Translations under genes and position numbers: made by a program
Notes under the pieces: generated by a model
Told to the model about the DNA's origin: nothing
Database searches by the model: none
The model's input: the letters and a program-made list of their open reading frames with translations, nothing else
From: Deltaproteobacteria bacterium
GTDB lineage: Bacteria; Desulfobacterota_B; Binatia; Bin18
Assembly (NCBI GenBank): GCA_012271025.1
Contig: JAAXHF010000447.1
Location: forward strand, 1-7,186
Direction: 5' to 3'
Length of the DNA stretch: 7,186 nucleotides
In this document: positions 1 to 6,107 of the stretch, piece by piece
Layout of the letters: every line of letters begins with the position of its first letter
Position numbering within the stretch: the first letter of the stretch is position 1

Positions 1-258
1 CGCCTTGACCATGGTGACACTGGTACAGATGAGGAGGAAGGTCATGGCCGCAGTCAGCTGAATGCCCAGCGTATCCAGCGGGTCGGGCCAGTCCGGGCTG
101 CTGGCCCGCAGGGCGCCGTAGCCGGCCAGCAACCCGCCGAACGACATGGCATCACCGGCCAGAAAAACCCACATGCCAAGTTTACCCCAGCTTTCCGGGG
201 TTAATGGCGATTCGGCTGGTTCAACAGCCCCCTGTGTCTCAATAACCGCTTCGCTCAA
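1..258 (-). CDS. Second cytochrome c oxidase subunit III-like protein (N-terminal part, runs off left edge)
   Basis: Translation from a TTG start at 258 gives 86 residues that stay open to position 1, so the C-terminus is missing. After a polar N-terminal segment of about 25 residues comes a helix with LGMWVFLAGDAMSFGG (residues 27-42). This matches the heme-copper oxidase subunit III helix that carries the conserved carboxylate (bovine Glu90); here it is Asp36. A second hydrophobic segment begins near residue 68. The start is chosen because an AAGGAGGAG Shine-Dalgarno sits 5 bases upstream and the TTG overlaps the upstream stop as TTGA, a layout typical of translational coupling. It is the second subunit III-like gene of the operon, so it may be an additional subunit or an alternative III. 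Family membership is firm; the exact role is inference. Confidence 0.82.
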   Translation of the reverse strand, partial: MSEAVIETQGAVEPAESPLTPESWGKLGMWVFLAGDAMSFGGLLAGYGALRASSPDWPDPLDTLGIQLTAAMTFLLICTSVTMVKA

Positions 259-560
259 GGCTGCTCCTCCTTCTTCTTTGTCTGGGCAGGGTCAAAAGCC
301 AGCACTTCTGCCGGCGGATGGGGGGAACGGCTGGCGTTCCGGTAGGTGTAAAAGATCCAGCCGCCGACCGAGGCCAACAGCACGAACGGCATGGTCATCA
401 TCAGCATGACGCTCCAGAAAATGCCGACCGCCAGGGGATCCTCAGAACCGGACAGGGCTGTCTTGCACATGGCACAGCCCTGGGCCAGCACCCGGGTCGG
501 AAACAGGCCGGTCAGCGTGAGGCTCAGCAGGCCGGGATATATCAGCACTTTTTGTAACAT
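255..560 (-). CDS. Small CxxC membrane protein of the cytochrome oxidase operon
   Basis: I do not recognise a named family. The 101-residue product has an N-terminal signal-like segment (about residues 2-26) with a plausible signal peptidase I site after V-L-A. Next comes GCAMCK, placing a CxxC pair (Cys29, Cys32) just after the cleavage site on the periplasmic side. One transmembrane helix follows (about 46-72, rich in Met, Val, Leu and Trp), then a polar, Pro/Lys-rich cytoplasmic tail. A GTG at 572 would add four residues, but GGAG at 570-567 lies 6 bases before the ATG at 560 and 3 before the ATG at 563, so one of these is preferred. It lies between two subunit III genes. The CxxC could bind copper or heme or be redox-active in oxidase assembly; that is inference from motif, topology and position. 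Confidence 0.75.
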   Translation of the reverse strand: MLQKVLIYPGLLSLTLTGLFPTRVLAQGCAMCKTALSGSEDPLAVGIFWSVMLMMTMPFVLLASVGGWIFYTYRNASRSPHPPAEVLAFDPAQTKKKEEQP

Positions 561-579
561 CATCTGCTCCACGTACTGA

Positions 580-1227
580 TCAGTTCAGGTAGACCAGGGG
601 AAACAACAGCGCCCACAGGCCACCCACGTAGTACCAGTACATGCCGCACACCTCAACCGCAATCGACCGACGGGCAGAGAACGCACCGCGTTTGGCCAGG
701 ACCAGGACGACCAGCAGCCAGACCACGGCGGCCAAAACGTGCAGGCCGTGGCAGCCGATCAGGGTGTAGAAGGTGGCACCATAGATGCCGGTTGAAATCG
801 TCAGACCGTCCCGCACCAGCTGTGTCCATTCATAGCCTTGCACGCCCAAGAAGATGCTGCCCAACAGCGCGGTGACGCCCAGCCAGTTGCCCGCACTGGG
901 CAGACGGTCGAGCCGCAGGGCGGCAATGGCCCGGTGCATGGTGTAGCAGCTGACGAATAAGACCAGGGTGTTCACCCAGGTCACGCCGACCGGCAGGTAC
1001 AGATGGCCGGACGGCCAGACCGAGCTGCCGGCCCGGAAGACCACGTAGGCCCCGATCAGGCCGACAAAGAACATGGTTTCGGCGCTGATGAGCATCAGCA
1101 TACCCAGCCGGGCGTTGCTGATCGGCGGCTCCGGTGCGCTTGAGGGTGGTCCGCCTCCAAAGCCTGGAGACGGCCGGACCTGAGCTTGTTCAGCTGTCTG
1201 CGGCTGGGCGGCAGTGGCGCTTGGCAT
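580..1227 (-). CDS. coxC: Cytochrome c oxidase subunit III (short five-helix form)
   Basis: This is the 215-residue subunit III of the aa3 oxidase, an integral membrane subunit that packs against subunit I and stabilises turnover and proton uptake. A Pro/Ala/Gln-rich N-terminal tail (1-36) precedes five predicted helices (about 41-65, 78-102, 114-131, 152-178, 192-213). The first has RLGMLMLISAETMFF, whose Glu50 aligns with the conserved DCCD-reactive Glu (bovine Glu90). The fourth has GCHGLHV (His160, His163). The last has YWYYVGGLWALLFPLVYL in place of the common YWHFVDxxW, so the His and Asp of that motif are replaced by Tyr and Gly. The protein is shorter than the seven-helix mitochondrial form, lacking the first two helices, as in many bacteria. 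AGGAG stands 6 bases before the ATG. It follows the 36-residue ORF by 30 bases. Confidence 0.93.
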   Translation of the reverse strand: MPSATAAQPQTAEQAQVRPSPGFGGGPPSSAPEPPISNARLGMLMLISAETMFFVGLIGAYVVFRAGSSVWPSGHLYLPVGVTWVNTLVLFVSCYTMHRAIAALRLDRLPSAGNWLGVTALLGSIFLGVQGYEWTQLVRDGLTISTGIYGATFYTLIGCHGLHVLAAVVWLLVVLVLAKRGAFSARRSIAVEVCGMYWYYVGGLWALLFPLVYLN

Positions 1228-1257
1228 GGGACACTCCTCAGGGTCTTCTTCACCAGC

Positions 1258-1368
1258 TCAGACGAGGATAATAAAGCACACCGTGGCGGCAACATACAGG
1301 GCGATAAAAATGGCCAGACCGCGACCGATGATACGGTTGACCGTGTGTTTCTCTTCTCGGCTCGACAT
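1258..1368 (-). CDS. Tiny single-helix membrane peptide (36 aa) between ctaB and coxC
   Basis: Between the ctaB stop and the coxC start the minus strand holds ATG to TGA for 36 residues: a charged, basic N-terminus (MSSREEKHTVNRIIGRG) followed by one hydrophobic helix (about 18-36) reaching the C-terminus. GAGG lies 6 bases before the ATG at 1368; an in-frame ATG at 1374 is too close to that site. The gap it fills would otherwise be about 166 bases in an otherwise tight operon. Small one-helix subunits are known in bacterial aa3 oxidases (for example subunit IV of Paracoccus), so an oxidase-associated subunit is the natural reading, but I see no diagnostic motif. Topology, ribosome site and position are visible; function is inference. 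Confidence 0.6.
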   Translation of the reverse strand: MSSREEKHTVNRIIGRGLAIFIALYVAATVCFIILV

Positions 1369-1393
1369 GCTCATCCTCGGGTTTCCAGCGCAC

Positions 1394-2311
1394 TTACAGC
1401 GGGACTTTATCAAAGGCCATCACGGCCAGCAGCAGCGGCAGATAAATCAGTGAGGCAAACAACAGCCGCCGGGCGGACTCCGACGAGCGGGCCAGCGCCA
1501 AACGGACGCTGTACCACAGGAACATGCTGCCCAGCCCAAACGCTGCGCAGAAATACACCGGTCCGGCCAGACCGACCAGGGTCGGCAGCAGGCCAACCGC
1601 CAGCAGCGCCAGACAGTGGCTGGTCACCTGCCGACCGGTGCTTTTTCCGTCGGGGCTGATGACCGGCAGGAGTTGAAATCCGGCTCGGGCGTAGTCGTCC
1701 CGGTACAGCCAGGCGATGGCCAGCGAGTGCGGCATCTGCCACAGAAACATGATGGCAAACAGGATCCAGGCCTCCAGATCAATCGAGTCGCGGACGGCCG
1801 CCCAGCCGATGACCGGCGGCAGCGCACCCGGCACGGCACCGATCAGGGTACACAGCGAGGTCGTTTTCTTGAGCGGGGTGTAGACTCCCAGGTAGCTGAC
1901 CACAATGGCCGTGGTGACTGCGGCGCTGGCCAGGTTGACGGTCCAGGCCAGATAGACGAGTCCGGCGACAGTGACCAGCGCACCGAACACGAAGGCTTCG
2001 ACAGGCTGGACGCGTCCGTCGGGCAGCGGCCGCAGCTGGGTGCGGCGCATTTTGGCATCGGCCTCGCGCTCCAGCACCTGGTTGAGGGCCAGGGTGCCAC
2101 CCGCGGCCAGGGCCGTGCCCAGCAGGGTGTGCAGCAGCAGCCGGTAGTCGGCAACGCCCAGCGAGGCCAGATAAAAACCGACACAGGTCGTAATCAGGAC
2201 CAGACTCACGATCCGGGGCTTGGTCAGTTCGAGAAAGGCCAGGCTGCGCTGCCAGACCCGATCCAGACGGTCGGTGCGACCCATGGTCGGTGCATGTGTG
2301 CGGAGTATCAT
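1394..2311 (-). CDS. ctaB: Protoheme IX farnesyltransferase (heme O synthase)
   Basis: A 305-residue UbiA-family membrane prenyltransferase that attaches a farnesyl group from farnesyl diphosphate to the vinyl group of heme B, giving heme O, the substrate of CtaA. The first Asp-rich motif starts at Asn77 (NQVLEREADAKMRRT, 77-91) and continues RPLPDGR (94-100), the hallmark of the CtaB/CyoE branch. YTPLKKTTS lies at 144-152, and the second motif includes YRDDYARAGFQLLPV (203-217). The rest is a series of hydrophobic helices, and the length is normal for the family. The ATG at 2311 overlaps the ctaA stop as ATGA, indicating translational coupling. An internal ATG ten codons in has no better ribosome site. 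Its position directly after ctaA groups both heme A steps inside the oxidase operon. Confidence 0.96.
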   Translation of the reverse strand: MILRTHAPTMGRTDRLDRVWQRSLAFLELTKPRIVSLVLITTCVGFYLASLGVADYRLLLHTLLGTALAAGGTLALNQVLEREADAKMRRTQLRPLPDGRVQPVEAFVFGALVTVAGLVYLAWTVNLASAAVTTAIVVSYLGVYTPLKKTTSLCTLIGAVPGALPPVIGWAAVRDSIDLEAWILFAIMFLWQMPHSLAIAWLYRDDYARAGFQLLPVISPDGKSTGRQVTSHCLALLAVGLLPTLVGLAGPVYFCAAFGLGSMFLWYSVRLALARSSESARRLLFASLIYLPLLLAVMAFDKVPL

Positions 2312-3252
2312 GCCGAAACCTGTTCCGGGCTGAGTGCAGGACGAGCGGAAGGCGCCACGCCGTCACGGTAGGAACGCAGGCTGAGGCGGACGCCGGTGGC
2401 CAACATGAGCGCGCCAATGACGACGTGGGCGGTAGCCAGCACAACAACGGCTGGGCTGAGAAAAGCGCCGCTGGCGGTGTATTTGCCGAGATAGGCCAGC
2501 AGGCCCAGCCCGAGCTGCACGAACAGCAGCCGCCGCAGCAGCAGGGCCGAACGCAGGACAGCCGGATGGTCGGCGTACGACTGGACGATCCAATCGACGA
2601 GCCAGAACACCAGGCCGGTAACAAGAACGGCGCCCAGGATATGGACTTCGGCCCCGCTGCCGGTATGCCGCACGACCGCGCCCAGGACGATCTGGGCATA
2701 CACAGCCACCGTCGTGATCACGCTCAGGCGTTGAACCGAGGCGGCGTCCGGGACCGTTTTTTGCGGCTGTCGGTCCTGCCACTCGGCCGAGGCCAGCAGG
2801 GTCAGGGCGGCCAGGAAGGCAAAAAACGCCTGGGCCAAGCCGCCGTGGATCAGGGCCAGCAGGTTTTCGAGCAGGACTACCCGCAGACCTCCGAGCACGC
2901 CCTGGACGATCACGGCCAGCAGCGCGACCACACCCAGCCAGCGCATCCACGGCCGCCGTTCCGTTGTCCACAGGGCGACCGTAAGCAGGATGGTCAGGAA
3001 GCCAACGGCCGAGCCGAGCAGGCGATGGCTGTGCTCGTAGAAGATGCCGCCGACCATCTGCGACCAGGGGTAGAGGAACATGTTGTAGCCAAACGTCGTC
3101 GGCCAGTCCGGGACGGCCAGCCCGACCCCCAGGCTGGTGACCAGGCCGCCCACGAACAGCAGCGGCAGGGTGCAGACGGTGGTCAGCAGGGCGAACCGGT
3201 AGGGCCAGGGGGAAAATGAGGCCAGGGCTGAGGGAGGGCTGAGGTGTGCCAT
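2308..3252 (-). CDS. ctaA: Heme A synthase
   Basis: A 314-residue, multi-helix COX15/CtaA protein that oxidises the C8 methyl of heme O to a formyl group, making heme A for subunit I. Visible hallmarks: GLAVPDWPTTFGYNMFLYPW (44-63), a first-half YEHSHR with Glu73 and His76 (the ExxH arrangement of Bacillus CtaA Glu57/His60), His136 in LIHGG, His204 in VHILG and His276 in TAHVVIG. These provide the paired heme-ligand histidines of the two four-helix halves. The ATG at 3252 is chosen because family homology begins near there. It has no good Shine-Dalgarno and lies 7 bases past a 12-bp stem. A GTG at 3330 would add 26 residues without a ribosome site. The stop overlaps the ctaB start (ATGA). Confidence 0.94.
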   Translation of the reverse strand: MAHLSPPSALASFSPWPYRFALLTTVCTLPLLFVGGLVTSLGVGLAVPDWPTTFGYNMFLYPWSQMVGGIFYEHSHRLLGSAVGFLTILLTVALWTTERRPWMRWLGVVALLAVIVQGVLGGLRVVLLENLLALIHGGLAQAFFAFLAALTLLASAEWQDRQPQKTVPDAASVQRLSVITTVAVYAQIVLGAVVRHTGSGAEVHILGAVLVTGLVFWLVDWIVQSYADHPAVLRSALLLRRLLFVQLGLGLLAYLGKYTASGAFLSPAVVVLATAHVVIGALMLATGVRLSLRSYRDGVAPSARPALSPEQVSA

Positions 3253-3259
3253 GCTCGTA

Positions 3260-3310
3260 AAAGGGAAACGTAATAACCGATGGAGACTGGAAGAGATCAC
3301 GTTTCCCTTT
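3260..3310 (-). promoter_or_regulatory. 12-bp inverted repeat just before the ctaA start (possible translation-control stem)
   Basis: AAAGGGAAACGT at 3260-3271 is perfectly repeated in inverted orientation as ACGTTTCCCTTT at 3299-3310, separated by 27 bases. In the minus-strand transcript the stem would end 7 bases before the ctaA ATG, inside the normal ribosome footprint, and ctaA has no clear Shine-Dalgarno there. The structure is directly visible. A role in lowering or controlling ctaA translation relative to the oxidase subunits is inference. Confidence 0.5.
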
Positions 3311-3314
3311 CTCA

Positions 3315-3338
3315 ACCCGGCTGTCTGCACAGCCGGGT
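3315..3338 (-). repeat. 10-bp perfect hairpin between coxA and ctaA
   Basis: ACCCGGCTGT (3315-3324) and ACAGCCGGGT (3329-3338) form a perfect 10-bp, GC-rich stem with a 4-base loop, 18 bases after the coxA stop. No T-run follows on the minus strand, so it is not a standard Rho-independent terminator. It could protect the 3' end of the coxBA part of the message or mark an RNA processing point. The structure is seen; the function is inferred. Confidence 0.6.
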
Positions 3339-3356
3339 CAGCCAGCGCGTCCCGGC

Positions 3357-5138
3357 TCAGTGCGAGGCTGCGGCAGCCTCAGGGCCGAGCCGTCTATCCT
3401 GGGGCAGCCAGTCCTCCTGGACCAGCGGTGAGCTGTACTCATACGGGCCGCGGTAGACGGTTGGGACGGTCTCGAAGTTGCCGTGGGGTGGCGGCGAGGG
3501 CGCGGTCCATTCCAGGGTGTTGGCCTGCCAGGGGTTACGCTCGGCCTTCTTGCCGGCGAACAGACTCCACACGAAATTGAACAGGAAAATCAGCTGTGCC
3601 GCCCCGAGGCAGAAGGCGCTCATGGTGATGAACACATTCCACCACTGCAGATCGACCAGAAACTCGTACTGCAGCGGGTTGTAGATGCGCCGCATATGAC
3701 CCGCCACCCCCAGGAAGTGCATGGGGAAGAAGGCGCCGTTGAAAAAGATGTAGGTCAGGGCAAAGTGCAGCTTGCCCAGGGGTTCGTTCATCATCCGGCC
3801 GAACAGCTTGGGGAACCAGTAGTACAGGGCGGCAAACATGCCGAAGATGATGCCAGCCACCACATAGTGGAAATGGGCGACAATGAAATAGGTGTCGTGG
3901 ATGAAGATATCCACCGGGGTGACCGCCATGTAGATGCCGCTCAAGCCGCCAATCACAAAATTGGACACAAAGCCGAGGGCAAACAGCATCGGGCTGGTAA
4001 ACCGGATGGTCCCACCCCACAGGGTACCGAGCCAGTTGAAGGTCTTAATGGCCGACGGAATAGCAATGACCATGGTGGTCAGCATGAATGCGGTGCCCAG
4101 CACCGGGTTCATGCCGCTCAGGAACATATGATGGCCCCACACGATCCACGACAAAAAGGCCAGGGCGATCATGGAGAAGGCCATGGCGTGATAGCCGAAG
4201 ATGGGCTTGCGGGAAAACGCGGACAGAATATCTGAGGTGACGCCCATCGCCGGCAGGACCAGAATATACACCTCGGGGTGGCCGAAGAACCAGAACAGGT
4301 GTTGCCACAGCAGCGGCTCTCCCCCGCCCGCCGGCAGGAAGAAGCTGGTGCCCATGGTGCGGTCAAACAGCAGCATGCCCAGGGCGGCGGTCAGGACCGG
4401 CAGCGCCAGCAGCAGCAGGATGGCGGTCACGAACAACGACCAGATGACCAGCGGCATGCGAAACCAGGTCATACCCGGCGCCCGCATATTGATGACCGTC
4501 GTAATGTAGTTGATCGAGCCCATCAGAGACGAAAAACCCAGGATGAGCAGGCTGATGATCCACAGGTTTACACCCTGACCACCGGCGCCGTAGGTCGCGT
4601 CGGCCGACAGGCTGGCATACATGGTCCAGCCGCCGCCGGCCGCTCCACCTTCGACAAAGAAGCTGTACAGAATCAGCACAATAGCCGGCACGGCGGTCCA
4701 GAACGACAGCATGTTGAGGACCGGGAAGGCCATATCGGCCGCGCCGATCATCAACGGAATCAGGAAATTACCGAACCCGCCGACCATGAACGGCATGACC
4801 ACAAAGAAAATCATGATCGTGGCGTGCATGGTGAACAGCGAGTTGTAGAAGGCCGGGTCCATATACGCCCCGTACAGGCCGTGCTCGGGCTCGGCGTACA
4901 TGTAGGGCTCGGAAATCCAGCTGGTGAACGGCACCGGGGTCTCCGGCCAGGCCAGCTCCCAGCGCATCATCATGGCCAGCAGGCCGCCGACGACGAGCAT
5001 CAGGACGCTTGAAAATAAGAACTGACGTCCGATCATCTTATGATCGGTGGAAAAGATATAGGTGCGGATAAATCCCAACTCGTGGTGGGCTTCGTGAGCA
5101 TGGGCCTCCTGGGCTTCTACCGCTCCTGCGTCGCTCAT
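3357..5138 (-). CDS. coxA: Cytochrome c oxidase subunit I (aa3-type, A1 family)
   Basis: The 593-residue catalytic subunit reduces oxygen to water at a heme a3-CuB centre and pumps protons. The 12-helix core carries every key residue I looked for: His105 (low-spin heme ligand, TMHATIM), Asp135 (D-channel entry, IGAADMAFP), GHPEVY 286-291 with CuB ligand His287, Glu289 and cross-link Tyr291, His336/His337 (WGHHMF, CuB ligands), Lys365 (K-channel, PSAIKTFNW), and His422 (heme a3) and His424 (heme a) in VAHFHYVV. Glu289 in the channel marks the A1 subtype. The N-terminal tail is His/Ala/Glu rich (EAHAHEAHHE), and the last ~60 residues are a soluble Pro-rich tail ending in an Ala-rich stretch; there is no subunit III fusion. 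AGGAG lies 7 bases before the ATG. The gene follows coxB by 38 bases. Confidence 0.98.
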   Translation of the reverse strand: MSDAGAVEAQEAHAHEAHHELGFIRTYIFSTDHKMIGRQFLFSSVLMLVVGGLLAMMMRWELAWPETPVPFTSWISEPYMYAEPEHGLYGAYMDPAFYNSLFTMHATIMIFFVVMPFMVGGFGNFLIPLMIGAADMAFPVLNMLSFWTAVPAIVLILYSFFVEGGAAGGGWTMYASLSADATYGAGGQGVNLWIISLLILGFSSLMGSINYITTVINMRAPGMTWFRMPLVIWSLFVTAILLLLALPVLTAALGMLLFDRTMGTSFFLPAGGGEPLLWQHLFWFFGHPEVYILVLPAMGVTSDILSAFSRKPIFGYHAMAFSMIALAFLSWIVWGHHMFLSGMNPVLGTAFMLTTMVIAIPSAIKTFNWLGTLWGGTIRFTSPMLFALGFVSNFVIGGLSGIYMAVTPVDIFIHDTYFIVAHFHYVVAGIIFGMFAALYYWFPKLFGRMMNEPLGKLHFALTYIFFNGAFFPMHFLGVAGHMRRIYNPLQYEFLVDLQWWNVFITMSAFCLGAAQLIFLFNFVWSLFAGKKAERNPWQANTLEWTAPSPPPHGNFETVPTVYRGPYEYSSPLVQEDWLPQDRRLGPEAAAASH

Positions 5139-5176
5139 GGTCTGTCTCCTATGGCTTGGTCTGGCTCAGTCGCCGC

Positions 5177-5944
5177 TTATTCGGTGGTAGTCTGGGCTGC
5201 CTCGGTCATGTCGGGGGCGGCGTCCGGAGCGGTCGCTTCCGGGGCGTCAGGCATGTCCGGGGCTGCGGCGGTCGCTTCCGGGGCTGCCGGTGGCGGCCAC
5301 TGCTCGTCTACCCAGGCCTGATACTCGTCCGGGGCCAGGGCGTACAGCCAGCCCACCATGCCCGAGTGGCCGAAGCCACACAGCTCGGCGCACGGGATCT
5401 CATACCGGCCCGGCTTGTTGGCCTGAAACCAGCCGATGATCTCTCGACCCGGAACGGTATCCTGCTTAAAGCGCAGGTTGGGCAGAAAAAAGCTGTGGAT
5501 CACGTCTCTGGAGGCCAGAATAACGCGGATCGGCTCGCCGGCCGGAACCCGGATATCGTTATCGGCCTGCTTGTCGTCGGCGGTATCGAACTCGCCGTCC
5601 GGGCCGGGGTACAGGATTTCCCAGTTGAACTGCTTGCCGGTCACCTTCACCACGGTATTCGTATCGGGCGGCACGAGCTTGATATCTTCCCACAGCGAGG
5701 TGCTGGCCAGCCCCAGACCGATGAAGACCATGGCCGGAATGATCGTCCAGATGATTTCCAGCGGGGTGTTGCCGTGGGTGTAGGCCGCCCGTCGGTCGCC
5801 CCGGTCTCGGTACACAAACAGAAAGATGAGCATCAGGGCGGTGACGACAATGAAAGCTGCGGCGGTCAGGTAATAGATGAAATAGAAGAGCGAATCGATC
5901 TCCGCTCCGTACGGCGAGACGTCTTCAGGCAGCCATCCTAACAT
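5177..5944 (-). CDS. coxB: Cytochrome c oxidase subunit II (CuA)
   Basis: A 255-residue membrane-anchored periplasmic subunit that takes electrons from cytochrome c through binuclear CuA. Two helices (about 20-45 and 62-84) anchor a cupredoxin domain. The CuA ligands are complete: His150 (DVIHSFFLP) and CAELCGFGHSGM 185-196 (Cys185, Glu187, Cys189, His193, Met196). The aromatic patch is KQFNWEILYPG (104-114), with Phe106 where the mitochondrial and Paracoccus proteins have the electron-entry Trp. An acidic insert follows (FDTADD, 119-124). Residues 217-255 are an Ala/Pro/Asp/Glu/Thr tail with an internal duplication and no fused cytochrome c domain, so this is aa3 and not caa3. The ATG at 5944 has AGGAAAGGG 5 bases upstream. 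The reading frame stays open far upstream, but that stretch belongs to the divergent genes. First gene of the operon. Confidence 0.96.
   Translation of the reverse strand: MLGWLPEDVSPYGAEIDSLFYFIYYLTAAAFIVVTALMLIFLFVYRDRGDRRAAYTHGNTPLEIIWTIIPAMVFIGLGLASTSLWEDIKLVPPDTNTVVKVTGKQFNWEILYPGPDGEFDTADDKQADNDIRVPAGEPIRVILASRDVIHSFFLPNLRFKQDTVPGREIIGWFQANKPGRYEIPCAELCGFGHSGMVGWLYALAPDEYQAWVDEQWPPPAAPEATAAAPDMPDAPEATAPDAAPDMTEAAQTTTE
5229..5284. repeat. In-frame 17-bp direct repeat in the coxB tail
   Basis: The 17 bases at 5229-5245 recur exactly at 5268-5284, 39 bases (13 codons) apart. They encode part of the duplicated APEATA segments (residues 221-226 and 234-239) of the low-complexity C-terminal tail of subunit II. 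This looks like a small tandem expansion within the coding sequence. Confidence 0.7.
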
Positions 5945-5983
5945 GAATACCCTTTCCTTTTTCCCTGCCCAGAATCGCTCCCA

Positions 5984-6011
5984 TGTATACCGAAAAACCC
6001 CTCTGCCGCAA
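5984..6011 (-). promoter_or_regulatory. Candidate promoter of the cytochrome oxidase operon
   Basis: On the minus strand TTGCGG (6011-6006) and TATACA (5989-5984) are spaced by 16 bases, giving a start near 5977 and a leader of about 33 bases before coxB. The -35 match is poor (three of six) and the -10 moderate (four of six), so this is the best candidate I can see in the divergent region, not a firm call. Confidence 0.3.
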
Positions 6012-6015
6012 GGGG
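5998..6015 (-). repeat. Short palindrome with T-run in the divergent region (REP-like fragment)
   Basis: CCCCT at 5998-6002 pairs with AGGGG at 6011-6015 around an 8-base loop. Read on the minus strand the stem is followed by TTTTT. The composition resembles the dispersed pyrimidine/purine palindromes whose chance translations read PLPQGEG or PSPCGRG, as they do here. It could be a degenerate dispersed repeat or a weak attenuator; I cannot decide from one copy. Confidence 0.35.
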
Positions 6016-6068
6016 AGGGGGCGGGCGTGTCAAACCGGGCGTGGTCTGTGGGCGGCGCGCCCCCTTCG

Positions 6069-6097
6069 TTGACAAAGTGTGGGGGGCTCGCTAGTGT
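6069..6097 (+). promoter_or_regulatory. Sigma70-like promoter for the ferredoxin-rpmF cluster
   Basis: A perfect TTGACA at 6069-6074 is followed after 17 bases by TAGTGT at 6092-6097, which keeps the T, A and final T of the -10 consensus. The predicted start near A6104 lies only about 4 bases before the ATG at 6108, so the message would be leaderless or nearly so. The spacing and -35 are strong; the -10 is weak. Confidence 0.5.
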
Positions 6098-6107
6098 TGG
6101 GGCAGTT

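Noticed and set aside
465..485. Possible lipoprotein lipobox at LAQGC in the CxxC protein
   Set aside because: Gln at -2 does not fit the lipobox, while V-L-A gives a normal signal peptidase I site.
1779..2699. 306-residue minus-strand ORF across the ctaA/ctaB junction in another frame
   Set aside because: Ser/Cys/Arg/Pro-rich out-of-frame shadow of two well-supported genes.
1616..3219. Long plus-strand ORFs opposite ctaB and ctaA (1616-2371 and 2290-3219)
   Set aside because: Composition (Gln, Gly, Asp, His) is typical of antisense frames of hydrophobic membrane-protein genes, and there are no recognisable domains.
3253..3330. GTG start at 3330 for ctaA
   Set aside because: No ribosome site, the GTG lies in the hairpin loop, and the extra 26 residues show no family similarity; the ATG at 3252 fits the family start better, although its own ribosome site is weak.
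3315..3338. Rho-independent terminator between coxA and ctaA
   Set aside because: The stem is good but no T-run follows on the minus strand.
3483..4235. 250-residue plus-strand ORF opposite coxA
   Set aside because: Gln/Gly/His-rich antisense shadow of a highly conserved coding region in GC-rich DNA, with no motif.
5943..6107. N-terminal extension of the 60-residue membrane protein back to an ATG at 5943
   Set aside because: The extension is low-complexity translated intergenic repeat (PLPQGEG type), overlaps the coxB start and lies upstream of the likely promoter.
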